Shown: positions 24,294 to 35,961, counted from the stretch's first letter. The stretch: DNA of 64,000 nt from Trichosporon coremiiforme (GCA_039545355.1 BCJJ01000005.1:495008-559007), one strand, 5' to 3'. Translations and numbers: made by a program. Notes: generated by a model not told the origin, from the letters alone.

Positions 24294-25981
24294 ATGCCTG
24301 CCGTCGAGGAGCTTATCGTCGGAACCGGCCCGGTCTACCCCGGTCGAGACCGCCTCGGCAACAAGGTGAGTTGTCTAGCAGCCTTCGGAGTTTTCGGGAA
24401 GCTCGGCCGTCCAGTCTCGCCATTCCGTCACGAGAACGATTTCGGTCACACGCACGGGTGTGGCTTCGATCGCGATCTGGAGTCGCGTCGGCGACCACGG
24501 AAGTCCACTGCCGTCCAGGAGGAAGATGGAGCGGTGCAGCGCGGTGCGCACGCGTGCATGGGAAGCCGGGAAAAGCCCGTGACAGAACCGGAACGCGCGG
24601 AACGAAGCCACATCGAGCACAAGCTCCCAACCAGAGCCCGAGCTAACCCCAGCTCCCCATCTACTCGTCGCCCGATGACGAGCGCGTCGTCACCCTCGTC
24701 GTTACGCCGAACCCGCTCACTGAGTACATCACGACCGGCCGCGAGGCCGCGCAGAGCGTCCTCGGCGACGCGCGCGAGACGATCCAGAAGGGCGTCCAGA
24801 GCTGGGTTGGATTCGAGAGGAACGTTGAGCGTGAGTAGGACGAGCGACAACGCTGGAGCCGGAGCGGAATGCGAGCTGGAGCTGGAGACCTTGGAGCCGC
24901 AGAGGGAATGGAACGCCGAGCTTGTTTCGAGGCGGAGGGCAACGATACTGAGGATAGCTGGCGGAATGAGCCCGGCTAGATATCCAGACCGACATTGCGC
25001 TCGTAGGCCTCGTCCATCATTGCCAGATGCCCTCTGCTCTTCTCGACCCTTGCACCGCTGACCGCCTTGGCGGCCCAGTTCAGCTATACTCTGGGGAGTA
25101 CCAGCTAACCCACAGGCGAGGTCAAGCAGATTGTTGACCCCACCGAGCCCCTTACGCCTGGCATCATCTACGTCCTCGTCGCCGGTCTGACCGGTTCCGT
25201 CCTTACGCGCACTCGCTCTTTCCCCATTCGTTTCCTCGCCCCGCCGCTGTTCACGCTCGCCGCGATGCCATACTTCCTCCCGAAGACGTCGCACAACATC
25301 CGCGCGTACCTCTCCGACATCGAGGACCGGGTTGCTCCCGAATTCGCGGCCAAGCACGACCACCTCAACTCGATGATGAACATGCACTACCACATGGTGC
25401 TCGACAAGCTGCGCGGAGCCAGCAGCGACGTTGACGGATGGGCGCAGCGCGCGCGCCAGGGTGTCCAGGACGCCACTGGCCTGAATGTCGGTTCTGGATC
25501 GGCGACGAGCCAGGCGAAGCAGTGGGCGCAGCAGGCGCGCGACAATGCTGAGGGCTGGAAGGCGCGCTCGCAGGAGGAGCTGCGTCACGCCGCCGACGTC
25601 GCGCAGGCCAAGCTCGCCGACGCCAAGGCCTCCGTCCAGGACAAGGTCGCGGACCTCCGCCCCTCCTCGACGCCTGTTGACAACTACAACACCTCGACCT
25701 CCGACAAGCGCGCCACCGGCACTAACGCCGCCGCGGGTGCCAAGCCGGTGAACCCGCAGGAGTACGCGACGGTCGCGACCGTTGTTGAGCAGAAGCCCGT
25801 CGCCCAGATTGTCGTCCCCGTCGAGTCGGCCCAGGGCATCGAGCCCGCCACCGTCGTCGTCGAGGACACCAAGACAGTCACTGTCTCCGCCCCCCGCGAC
25901 GTCGTCGACCAGCAGAAGCCCCGCGACATCGTCGCCCCGCCCCAGCCGAAGAGCGAGGACAGCGGAAAGCGCCTCGTCTAA
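24294..25981 (+). CDS. MICOS subunit MIC26/MIC27 (apolipoprotein O family)
   Basis: Exons 24294-24365, 24653-24830 and 25116-25981 total 371 residues. The N-terminal part reads LPIYSSPDDERVV, then PNPLTEYITTGREAAQSVL, a helix (ARETIQKGVQSWVGFERNVE), IVDPTEPLTPGIIYVLVAGL (first membrane segment with a Gly-rich face), RFLAPPLFTLAAMPYFLP (second) and KTSHNIRAYLSDIEDRVAPE. This is the ApoO/MICOS core, which bends and holds cristae junctions in the inner mitochondrial membrane. The C-terminal ~200 residues are Ala/Glu/Lys-rich amphipathic helix and then Val/Pro-rich, and are not conserved in the family. Both introns are unusually long here (287 and 285 nt). MIC26 and MIC27 cannot be told apart by eye. 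Confidence 0.83.
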
Positions 25982-27425
25982 GTGCTCCCCGCTGGGTGCA
26001 GATTAGATAACAAAACTCAATGCATTAGATTATAGCTGCGGAGTCGTCATGCGGCGGAGGGAGCACCTTCATATGCAGCTGCGCGTCAGCCTATGAAGAG
26101 GTCAATTCGCAAGCTCACGGAGACGCTGCAGAGGATGCGCTGAAGTCAGCTAATAAGACTCGGACAGCTGTCCAACCTCACCAAACACTGTGGGACACCC
26201 GGCTCCTCAGCCGTGGACAGACAACCTTCCAACCGCGCAAACGACTGTCCTGGCTGTCAGCTCGACGTAGGGGTCTCACCAACCCCCGGTGGGTCTCTGT
26301 TACCGTTAAACCACCAATGCAGCCTGAACATCAGCTTCGCGGAGCGCGACCTAGCGTACCAGGCTCTGCACGTTGCCGCTGCCGGTCAGCTAGACCTAGA
26401 GGTTCACAACTTCCCATGGCTGGGGGACACAATGCTCCGCACTGCTCGTCAGCTAAACTTTCGGAATGGTAGCTTCTGCCATACGAGCTGTGACCATCGT
26501 CTTGTGCTGCAGGTCGGCTGAGTTACATTGCGAGCTCACCTAGCACTTCGGACGCCGGCTGCATATCAGCTGGGTCTAGAGAGTCATGCACTTCCCAGGA
26601 AGCGAGAGTCATCAGATTATTCCGTCATGTTCAGCTGAATTATGTCCGACGGGCTCGTTCTGTCATTAGCTATGGAACTCAAAAAGATGTTAGCTCACAG
26701 GATGGTACGCCAAGAGAGACACACGGAATACCCAGACAGTCTGACCGTCAGCTAAAGACAACCGTCCGCAGAGCTCACCCGCGACATTGTGGTTCGGAGC
26801 GTTGGCGCCACACGCGCTCTGCGGCTGCAAGTCAGCTTCAGGACAGGATTCTAGCTCACGAGACCTGATGTTAGCTCCTGCAGTACACGAGAGCTTACTG
26901 CGTAAACGGAAGCAATGGGAGGTTGCAAGTCAGCTATGGCAAGCACGATCGCAGCTGGATAACTATTAGTGTTCTGGCTGTCAGCTTCTGCCCTTTAATA
27001 TTCGTAGCGTTATTACCGGACTGCAGACATTCTACACCAGTAACGCGCATTCTGACTGTTAGCTACGATGAGCATGCCCTAGCTCGCCAGCCCTTTCGCC
27101 GGTAACTGAGCGTCGGCTTGCAGACGTCTGAGAAGCTTACCGTGACTCTCAGACCCCAGCGCCGCCGACAGAAGCTGACATCTCTGTTACCGCAGACGGC
27201 CTAGCAGTAGTGCCACGGCCAAGAGCTGCTATTTACCCTGGCTGTCAGCTCGGTTCATGGGGCTGGGGCAGCTCACGTCCACTGCCTCCACCCTCTCTCG
27301 AGCCACGCAACCCATCTTGAGTTCTAAAGTACATGCATATCCTCTCTATCAGCGGCTGGACGGTCTTCGCCTTTACAAACCTGAACGTCGGCTGACAGAC
27401 CGCCGGTAGTTAGCTTACCAACCAA
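25982..27425 (-). other. Ladder of intron-like units, possible unrecognised spliced gene or ncRNA
   Basis: On the minus strand at least twelve complete donor-branch-acceptor units of 30-43 nt follow one another, for example 27381-27418, 27238-27276, 27106-27140, 26974-27016, 26865-26898, 26825-26859, 26741-26778, 26660-26698, 26507-26539, 26250-26279, 26140-26181 and 26079-26118. Donors are mostly GTGAGC or GTAAGC, branches are GCTGAC/GCTAAC, and acceptors are CAG. These match the real introns next door in NAS2. Further branch-acceptor pairs without a clear donor lie between. The presumed exons are only 5-100 nt. The last exons can be joined in an open frame in more than one phase, so coding is undecided. 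The first unit begins 7 nt after the NAS2 stop, so this could also be a spliced NAS2 3' UTR. No family is recognised. Confidence 0.5.
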
Positions 27426-28480
27426 CTACGGAGGCAGGATGTGACAGCCCAGCAGTCCGCGCCCAGCCCATTGCCGCGGCGTCAGGCGAAGCGCCTTGCG
27501 TTCCGTCCCTCGCTGAATGAGGAGAGTGAGCGGTGTCTGTTGTCAGCTCAAGCACCACACCAGGAAGCTTACTCCTTCGCTGCGCTGCACGAGCGGGCCG
27601 ATGGCGGACATGGCCATCGGCGCCTGGATGCCTGCGAACGTGTAGATGAGGTCGCCAGGCTGGAGGCCCTGTGTTGTTAGCTCACGGTCTTGCTGGTTTA
27701 GAGTGCTTCAACCTCCAGAGCTGGTTGGCAGGTAGTGAAAGGAGAGAAAGAGTGAGGAAGGAACACCCACAGCATCAGCGGCCGGGCTACCGGGAGCGAC
27801 AGTGTTGACCTTGGCGAGCGGGCGCTCAGGCCAGGTGTCTGGCAGATCGAAGCCGTTCGCACCTGCCGCTCTGGTACCGTTGCTGCGCTCGTTGGCGTTG
27901 GACGACGATCTGTTTGATGTTCCGTTCGCCAGGGGTTCAGAAGAAGATTCCAAGAACTCTCCACCGGAGGCGAAGGCACCCTCGAGCGCTGACGCCAGCC
28001 TCCGCACGACCTCGGCGCGGTCGTTCCTCAGTCGGGCCAGCGCCGCGCGCGCGTGTCTAATGGAATACTGCTGTCAGCTACAATTGCACGGCAAAGGCGC
28101 TCGGCTGCCAGCGAATGCATGCAGTCGGAATCCTGCTCTCAGGCAGGTGGCGGTGGCCCTCGGTGTAAAAATCTCCCTCGCTCTCGACAGAGCCCAGCAA
28201 GACTCTGCGGAGCAAAGTACTTACCACATCGATGTCGCCGCGCGGGTATCCTTCCGGGTCGACGAGGGGAGTGTTCGCGTTCGCGTTGTGCTGCTGTCAG
28301 CTTAGAAAAGGTTCCTCGCAAGCTCACAGAAGCAAGGACGTCGTTGAGTGTATCGATCTCCTTCTCGATGTCATCCTTGCGCTGCATGAGAGCACGAGCA
28401 TACTCCCTCGGTTCGCCGGGGTACGCCTCGGGGTCTGGGAGCGGGAGCTGAACGTCCTGGTAAGGTTCAGGAATGGACAT
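27426..28480 (-). CDS. NAS2: 26S proteasome assembly chaperone NAS2 (PSMD9/p27)
   Basis: Exons 28328-28480, 28225-28290, 27771-28067, 27573-27668 and 27426-27536 give 240 residues. The N-terminal helix (YARALMQRKDDIEKEIDTL) and the loop TPLVDPEGYPRGDIDV are the family signature. A second helix follows (IRHARAALARLRNDRAEVV). After a Ser/Asn-rich linker comes a PDZ domain: AKVNTVAPGSPAADAGLQPG, DLIYTFAG, GPLVQRSEG, LTLLIQRG, ALRLTPRQWAGRGLLGCHI. The protein holds the Rpt4/Rpt5 base module during proteasome assembly and is released later. Length fits the family. Every intron keeps phase 0. It is divergent from HAL2 with a 299 bp spacer. Confidence 0.92.
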
Positions 28481-28779
28481 GACGCTGGTGGTGGGATGGT
28501 GTGATGCTCAGAACGGAGGGCTGGTCGCAAGGCTGATACCGTTATCGATGACGAAAGTGTAGTCCTTGTGTGGGGTGTGGGGGTCCGGGTCTGATTTGGG
28601 AACTCACCGGAAGCCGGTACGTGCTTGGTTGCTCACTCGTTATTTTGGCGTCTGACCGACCAACGACATTCGTCAAGCCGCCGCCTGCACGCTGCTGCAT
28701 GATCACTTCGACTTCGCTTCGAATCCGGCCTCGTTCTCTTCTGCTCCATCGCTCTACCCGGACGTACAACACTACCGTC
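28481..28779. promoter_or_regulatory. Shared promoter region of NAS2 and HAL2
   Basis: 299 bp separates the two divergent start codons, so both promoters and leaders must fit here. No confident factor site was recognised. Confidence 0.45.
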
Positions 28780-29930
28780 ATGTCTTCGTCGCTCCCGTTC
28801 ACAAAGTACAGGAAGGAGGCCGAGGTCGCCATCCTCTCCGTCCTCCGCGGATGTGGGCTGTAAGTTGTCCAGCGGTCCGATAACTGACAGACAGCACGAA
28901 GCAGGTCCAGGACACGCTCGTGACGCAGGACACTGTTATCAAGAAGGACAAGTCGCCCGTGACCGTCGCCGACCTGTCCGCGCAGGCGCTCATCTCGCTG
29001 CACCTCATCCCCGCCTTCCCCACGGACGAGATCATCGGCGAGGAAGACACGTCCGAGCTGCGCCGCAACGATGCGCTGTGCGACAAAGTCGTCTCTCTCG
29101 TGAACGAGGGCTTCACCCGCGTCTCGGGTCCGATGCAGAACGACACTTTCTCCAAGGACCAGATCCTCGACGCGATCGACAAGGGCTCCGCCGCCGGTGG
29201 GCCCAAGGGCCGTTTCTGGACCATTGTGAGCTATGATCGGTTGTGGGTCTAGCTGACGCCTCAGGACCCCGTGGACGGCACGTCGGGCTTCATCCGGCAC
29301 CAGCAGTACGCCGTCTGTCTCGCGCTCATCGTTGACGGCGAGGTCGAGCTCGGCGTGATTGGGTGCCCCAACCTTGGCCCCGAGCCAGCCAAGATCGGCG
29401 AGGAAGTCGTGCCGAACGGCAAGGGCGTGCTCATGGTTGGGGTCCGCGGCGAGGGCTCCTACTCCCGCCCCCTGACTGAGGACAAGTACACGCGCCTGAC
29501 CCTCCCGCCCATGCCGCCGGCAGACAACCCGCTCACGTTCCTGGAGTCGGTCGAAGCGGGCCACTCGGCCCACGGCATCCAGAAGCGCATCGGCGAACTC
29601 CTCGGCGTCCAGCGCCCCAGCCTCCGCATGGACAGCCAGGCCAAGTACGCCTGTCTCGCGCGCGGCGAGGGCGGCGTCTACCTCCGTATCCCAACCAAGT
29701 ACTCCGGCGGAAAGGAGTACGAGGAGAAGGTCTGGGACCACGCATCCGGCGCGCTCCTCATCGCCGAGTCTGGTGGCGTCTGCTCCGACATGCGCGGAAA
29801 GCCCCTCGACTTCACCCAAGGACGCACGCTCAAGGCCAACGAGGGCATCGTCGCGGCCGGAAAGGAGATGCATGAGAAGGCCATCAAGGCTGTCCAGGTG
29901 GCCGTCGGCGAGGCTGGCTACAAGCTCTAA
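28780..29930 (+). CDS. HAL2: 3'(2'),5'-bisphosphate nucleotidase
   Basis: Exons 28780-28859, 28895-29225 and 29265-29930 give 358 residues, the usual length. The Li+/Na+-sensitive, Mg2+-dependent phosphatase motifs are all present: IIGEEDTSE (metal-binding Glu), DPVDGTSGF (metal-binding Asp pair, joined directly after the second intron) and VWDHASGALLIAESGG (WDxAxG). VTVADLSAQALI near residue 55 is also family-typical. It hydrolyses 3'-phosphoadenosine 5'-phosphate, removing an inhibitor of sulfate assimilation and of 5'-3' exoribonucleases; loss gives salt sensitivity in yeast (HAL2/MET22). It is cytosolic, with no targeting signal seen. Codon use is strongly C-biased. Its stop lies 49 bp from that of the convergent XRCC2-like gene. 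Confidence 0.93.
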
Positions 29931-29979
29931 AATTATACTATACATGTAGAAGAACCGGATATGCAAATGCTAGATTTGA

Positions 29980-31071
29980 CTATGCTGCTACGAGCCCAGC
30001 GTCGTCGATCACGAACGTCCACCGCGCACCCCGCGGCGTTCCCGCCTCTCCTCCGCCACCCGGTATGCGCAGCACGCCGATGTACTCCTGCGTCTGGCCG
30101 AGATGTCGAGCACGGAGGGCTTCCACTGCTGTTGTCTCAGCGGGGAACTGGAGAGCGCGCTTCCGGCCCAGCAACGTCAGCTGGAAAGTGATGCCCCACC
30201 GCTGGCCGTCAAAGACAGAGGGGTATGGCGCAGGGAGGTGCGGCTTGAATGCGTCCGAGTTCGGGTCGGGCTGTCGTCAGCTGCATTCACGAAGACGGAA
30301 GCTCACCTTGAGCCCCTGCACCGTCACAAGTACGACCGCGCCGACCGTCTGCCGGAGATGCGTGAGTGCGTCCCACGCGTCGCGCATCGCGTTCCCTGCG
30401 CGGCGCCCCTCGTGCTCCCACCGCTCGACCCAGTACCCGTCCCCGAACCCGTCGCACACGACCATCTCGAGGTCCTTCCTGGTCGCAATCTTACGGAGCG
30501 TAATGGCCCACGATGTCCACCTCGGCTGGGGCTTGAGAATCATGAGGTTGGCGAGCGCAGCGTCAATGACGCCGTCGACATCGGCGGCCGTGTGCGCGAC
30601 TTGCTGGAGACAGTCCTCGATGTGCCGTCGCAAGGCACGCCGCAGGGCGGGCTTGATGGAAGGATGCGTAGAAGGCGACAGGATCGCCGCCTTCTTCCCT
30701 CTTCCGTCAATTGCGACCTCCACGCCGCCCACTGTCACACTTGCAGGCAGCAAAGTGGTTATGAGGAGGAACACGCACAGCGTCGTCTTCCCCGACCCGC
30801 TGGGGCCGATGACCTCGACTAGGTCGCCGCGCTGCAGCGTTGAGCCTCCCGGATGCGGGCGGCTTGCGACGAGTACCTCATCTAGTGACTGGATGAAGGT
30901 CGGCCCTGGCGGCGAATCTGTCGTCAGCTCAGAAGAAGGGGAAGGAGCTCACTGATGTATCGCGACGCAAGCAGGAACTGGGGTTAGCTATGTCCTGACC
31001 GCACATAGCTTACTCACCTCAGACGCAGTACCGCTGCCTATCTCGGCAAGCATGGATTGAGTGGTAACCAT
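29980..31071 (-). CDS. RAD51 paralogue, XRCC2-like
   Basis: Exons 31018-31071, 30953-30977, 30307-30917 and 29980-30270 give 326 residues. The N-terminus is short (MVTTQSMLAEIGSGTASE, FLLASRYI), without the helix-hairpin-helix domain of RAD51. Next come GPTFIQSLDEVL and a Walker A, VIGPSGSGKTTLCVFLL. A helical region follows (ALRRALRRHIEDCL), then WAITLRKIATRKDLEMVVCDG in the Walker B position (VVCDGF) and VGAVVLVTVQGLK. The C-terminal part contains WGITFQLTLLGRKRALQFP. This domain order and the short N-terminus fit XRCC2-type paralogues that assist homologous recombination. Exon 2 is only 25 nt. The XRCC2 subtype is less certain than RecA-family membership. Confidence 0.72.
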
Positions 31072-31418
31072 GGTCGTCGCATGAGGGATATGACGGCAGT
31101 ATGCAAGAGCGAGTGGTAGGAAGAGAGTGATGTCACGAGGTCGGAAGCACGATAAGATCGACTAAGCGGATCACGACAGGGTGCGATCGGTTGTGGCACG
31201 ACGGGTGCCATTCATGTTGTGCCATCCCCCCAGTCCGTCGTCTCGCACAGTCGTGTCTACCCAATGCGACCTCCTTTCCATGAACCCAAGCTTAATGCAG
31301 CGCGCAACTGCAACCGGATTGTCAAATTCCCAATGGCTATGTCATCCACATCCCATGTGCATCTGCTACAGGATCCTACAAGGACACGATACCTAATATC
31401 CTACAAGAGGGCAGCTGC
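31072..31418. other. Intergenic, no gene seen
   Basis: 347 bp between the XRCC2-like start and the stop of the Hsp70 gene, both minus strand. It must contain the promoter of the former. No other signal was recognised. Confidence 0.5.
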
Positions 31419-33623
31419 TTAACGCGACTGGAAGCCCTTCTGGACAGCGCGCTTGATGCCGAGCTGGGCGCGCTTGAGCTGGTCGGTGGTGGCGTCCTCG
31501 TTCTCGAGGACCTCGAGGGCCTTGGCGATCTCGGCCTCGATGGCGGACTTGGCACCACGACGGAGCTTGGAGGCGAGCTCGGGCGAGGTGATCTGGCCCT
31601 CGACGGAGTGGAGCTGAGCCTCGAGGTCCTGGCGGGCCTCGTGGCGGGCNGAGAAGTCCTTGTCGGCGTTGCGGTAGGTCTCGGCGTCCTTGATCATGTT
31701 CTGGATCTCGTCGGCAGAGAGACGGCCAACAGAGTTCTGGATGGTGATCTGGGCGGTCTTGCCAGAGGTCTTGTCCTTGGCGGAAACCTTCAGGAGACCG
31801 TTGGCGTCAACCTCGAAGGTGCAGAGAAGCTCGGCCTGGCCACGGGGCATCGGGGGGATGCCAGAGAGCTCGAACTCGCCGAGGAGACGGTTGTCCTTGC
31901 ACTGGGTGCGCTCACCCTCGTAGACGGGGAAGGTGACGGTGGTCTGGTTGTCCTCGACAGTGGTGAAGACGCGCGACTTGGAGGTGGGAATGGGCGAGTT
32001 ACGGGGCACGACGACACCGAAGATGTCGCCCTGCATCGCAACACCGAGCGAAAGAGGCGAGACGTCGAGGAGGAGGAGGTCGGCAGTCTTGTCCGAAGTC
32101 TGGTTGGTGAGGACGGCACCCTGGACGGCGGCACCGTAGGCGACGGCCTCGTCGGGGTTGATCGACTTGTTGAGGGCACGGCCGTCGAAGAGCTCGGAAA
32201 CGAGCGACTGGATCTTGGGGATACGGGTAGANCCACCNACNAGGACNATGTCGTCGACCTTGGCGGCNGGGATCTTCGAGTCCTTNAGNACCTTCTCGAC
32301 GGGCTCGATGGTGGACTTGAAGGCGGCGGCGTTGATCTCCTCGAAACGGGCACGGGTGATGTTGGCGGAGAAGTCAATGCCGTTGTAGAGGGAGTCAACC
32401 TCGACGGTGGTCTGGGTGACGGAAGAGAGGGTACGCTTAGCACGCTCACAGGCCGAACGGAGACGACGGAGGGCACGGGCGTCGTCCGAGATGTCGGCCT
32501 TGTTCTTGCGCTGGAACTCGGCCTTGAAGTGCTCAAGGAGGGTGTTGTCGAAGTCCTCACCACCGAGGTGGGTGTCACCAGCAGTGGCCTTGACGGCGAA
32601 GACACCGCCGGTGATGGAAAGGAGCGAAACATCGAAGGTACCACCTCCGAGGTCGAAGATGAGGACGTTCTTCTCCTCCTTGGACTGGGAGTCGAGACCG
32701 TAAGCAATAGCAGCGGCGGTAGGCTCGTTGATGATACGGAGAACGTCGAGGCCAGCAATAGCACCGGCGTCCTTGGTGGCAAGACGCTGGGAGTCGTTGA
32801 AGTAGGCGGGGACGCTGAGTGGCGTTAGTCGTGAGAAAGTGGAGGAGTGTGGCGGCTCAAAACTCACGTGACGACAGCCTTCTTAACCTCCTTGCCGATC
32901 TTGGCCTCGGCAATCTCCTTCATCTTGGTGAGGACCATGGAAGAGATCTCCTGGGGGGAGAAGGTCTTCTTCTCGCCGAGGTACTCGACCTCAACGAAGG
33001 GGGAACCCTCCTTGTCGATAACGGCGAAGGGCCAGTGCTGAACGGTCAGTGTCCGAAAATTTACTAGCCGCCATCCAACTTCTACACACCTTCATGTCCT
33101 TCTTAACGTCAGCGTCGTCGAAGCGACGGCCGATAAGACGCTTAGCGTCGAAGACGGTGTTGCGAGGGTTCATGGCCGACTGGTTCTTGGCGGCTGAAAC
33201 GTTAGCTCCAAATTCCGCACAACAGCGTCAAATCGCCCGATCTACTCACCGTCACCAATGAGACGCTCGCCCTCAGTGAAGGCAACGTACGAGGGGGTGG
33301 TACGGTTACCCTGGTCTGTAGAATGTTAGTACATGGTTCACCAAGTCCGAGGTTCATGAAAATATTCACCGTTGGCGATGATCTGTTCCGACGTCAGCGA
33401 CCGTTCCTGTCCGATAATTGCATGCCAATCTACTCACCTCAACACGGTCGTTGGCCCAGACACCAACACACGAGTAGGTGGTACCAAGGTCTGTATGGCG
33501 TCAGCAAATCTTCCCAGCCTGTCGATCCGTCCCCAGGTCCCGAACTGCAAGTCGAGAACTATCGGGTGCGGTTGCGTACGCACCAATGCCGATGGCACCC
33601 TCGAAAACGTCTTCGGCGGACAT
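31419..33623 (-). CDS. SSB1: Ribosome-associated Hsp70, SSB type
   Basis: Exons 33584-33623, 33438-33490, 33370-33382, 33250-33315, 33090-33193, 32868-33037 and 31419-32814 give 613 residues, the size of yeast Ssb. Features: [13 protein letters not shown] (ATP-binding loop 1, split by intron 1), [70 protein letters not shown] and [20 protein letters not shown], then the substrate domain ([12 protein letters not shown]...). It lacks a signal peptide, an HDEL/KDEL end and an EEVD end; the C-terminus is QKGFQSR, as for Ssb (ends in SR). Ssb binds nascent chains at ribosomes with the RAC complex. A 13-nt exon encodes IIAN. Eight undetermined bases all fall at codon third positions. Extreme codon bias indicates high expression. 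Confidence 0.93.
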
Positions 33624-35001
33624 GATTGCTAGTTTTTGGTGGCTGCGGTCGGTGTGAGCGAAGGAGTCAAGAAAGTCGAGCAAGCAACGCACCTAAGTAC
33701 TGCCTTTTAGGATGGGGAGGGAGAGGAGATTGGAAAGGCAAACTAGATGCACGACGTGAGTGGTCGTCCAGGTCTCGGCGGGGCTACGGGCGCCCAGGCT
33801 AGTGATTTGTGCAATTTTCCAGGAGGTGATGCCCTCGACCCGCAAATTTGTGCCGAAAGTCCGCCCGCATGTGGCACTAAACCAATTTCACCATGTGGCC
33901 GCAAAGTTCTGTTATCGATAGATCCAGGCACGGGTTATCATTCTACCGTTCTCGCACTGGGCGTTTTAAGAGCGTCTCAGCGACGACAGCGATCATTACC
34001 CAGCTCACTGCGCGCCCAAGCCTCGTCTCCGCGGCGTTCTTTGCGGGCCTGCGGCAGATGCGTCCCCTCTGGTCTGGAAGTTCTGGGCTGCTTCGGCATA
34101 TCGGCAATGCCAAAGTCACTGGACCTGATGAGATCAGCGCTCTGCGGGATCGGGAGCTGGGGCATTGGATGGAGCTGCGATCTAGACAATAGTTGCTTCT
34201 TTGAATGTCTATTGCTATTCAACACTGTATCACAATGGCGCATATCACTTGGCATCGGCGCTGGGCTCTCTACATGACGGGACGATGACCATGACATATT
34301 GAGGTAGCTTCTCGTTCCCGAGCTCTCGAGTCTGACCGAGTCTGATTCCTCCCGTCCCCTGTGGGAGACACTGTCGCTTACCTTCCCTCTTGGACAGCAC
34401 ATGATTAAACAGGTTTCAGCTGTCATTGTCTGCAGTCGCATGTAGCCCTTCAGGGACTTCGGCCTCGTATTGCGCTTGTGTGCCTGTGTCAACAAGGATG
34501 GGAGATGCGCTTCCCTCGCAATCCGAAGTTGACTGACGCCAGGTTATGTGTACGTCTTCGAACGTGCACTTTGATTACAAGGACTGCAGGACAGAGACAG
34601 AGTACTGTGTTGGGATTCTACACACGCGTTCACATCTTGCACGTTCTCAGCGGGAGACATCGATGTCGGTGAAAGGAGGCTGTCGCTCTTTGCGAGGAGC
34701 CTCTTACCGTATGCAGTGTGCCAGCATTTTTCGCCTTCCTTCTGGCAACAAGCTCTGCTGGATCCGATGATCGACGATCTGTCGGGTGGCAAATTTAGTA
34801 CAGTCCCAAATCCGGATATCAATCCTAATAGCGGAACCAAATTGCTAATCATATCGTTCCAATCTCTAATCCAACAATATGCTGCGCCAGATGACGCTAC
34901 CCCGCATGCATCGACCGCGTAGATCAGATGACGAACGTTGGGCCCTCTTGACAACAACAATTCTGGAACTCTGTCTCCCACCGCACGCGGCTCCTTTGAC
35001 A
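33624..35001. other. Divergent intergenic region SSB1/OCA6
   Basis: 1.38 kb holding both promoters. The plus-strand frame 33747-34277 (176 codons) has no homology, no bias and no linked exons, so I do not call it. No RNA gene was seen. Confidence 0.45.
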
Positions 35002-35733
35002 ATGGCCAAGATTGTGCCGCCGATGAACTTCGGCCTTGTCGAGGATGGTGAGCTACTAGACACAGACTCCTAGCTAATTGTAGCAGGATTCTACCGCTCG
35101 GCGCAGCCGACCGAGCTCAACTTCTCCTTCCTCGAGAAGCTCAACCTGCGCACCGTAATCTGGGTCGGCGCCGAGGAGCCGAGTGATATCTTGTGAGTTC
35201 GACGGGCGATCCTGTGAGCTAATGGCAGTGTCTCCTTTCTCGAGTCGCAGGGCATCACGCTGCACAACCTCGCGCCGCAGGTCAGCCTGAACCCGCATTT
35301 TCCGCCGCCGTACTGCGACGCGGGCGTCGTGCCGCTCAGCGGGCAGTGTGAGCTCAAGCATCGACATGTTGTAGCTGACCGGACCCAGATCATCTTCCGC
35401 CGTTACCACCACCCGCGGAGCCGTTGATCATCCGCGCGCTCTCGTTACTCTTGCAGGCGAACACGTTCCCGACCCTCGTGTGCTGCAACATGGGAAGGCA
35501 TCGGACGGGCACAGTCGTCGGATGCTGGCGCAAACTGCAGCGCTGGGCGCTCTCCTCCATTCTTGAGGAGTACAGGCGCTACGCGGGCATGAAGGTGCGC
35601 GTGCTGAATGAGCAGGTACGTTGCCCCTGGTTGAGCTTCCATTCGTGCTGACCAAGCCCAGTTCATCGAGCTGTTCGACACGGACCTCGTCTCCATTACG
35701 GACGGGACAGAGGGCATCGCGGCGTCCGGGTAG
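35002..35733 (+). CDS. OCA6: Dual-specificity-type phosphatase of the OCA6/SIW14 family
   Basis: Exons 35002-35047, 35087-35192, 35229-35347, 35389-35615 and 35662-35733 give 189 residues, the family length. It begins PPMNFGLVEDGFYRSAQPTE, the typical start of this family, then FLEKLNLRTVIWVGAEEPSD. The active-site loop is VCCNMGRHRTGTVVGC (Cys-x5-Arg). After it come LRKLQRW-like WRKLQRWALSSILEEYRR and NEQFIELFDTDLV. Oca6 and Siw14 proteins are cytosolic; Siw14 hydrolyses inositol pyrophosphates, while the substrate of Oca6 is unsettled. CCNMGRHRTG is closer to OCA6 than to SIW14 (HCNKGKHRTG). A 3' exon join is needed because the unspliced frame stops at 35428. Confidence 0.85.
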
Positions 35734-35961
35734 GGACCGGCGCTGCAACCCCCGCCCCACGAGCGCTGGAACGCAGCCAGCATGCAGCGTGCAGCGCTCT
35801 CGCGCTCGCCGCACCACATCCTCCCCTCCCCTCGCCGTACCTGTCGGTGACCCGGCCGCTTTGACCGCTCCTCATCAGTCTCACAATAATCACACACGAC
35901 ACAGTCTCTAGCAAGTCTCTAGCATGGTAACGATATGCAGTTATTGTACAAGTATTACATA

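Noticed and set aside
24446..25588. 380-codon minus-strand frame
   Set aside because: Antisense to the MIC26/27 exons and introns; the plus-strand protein has clear family motifs.
33747..34277. 176-codon plus-strand frame between SSB1 and OCA6
   Set aside because: Composition is random and there is no domain, bias or intron support.
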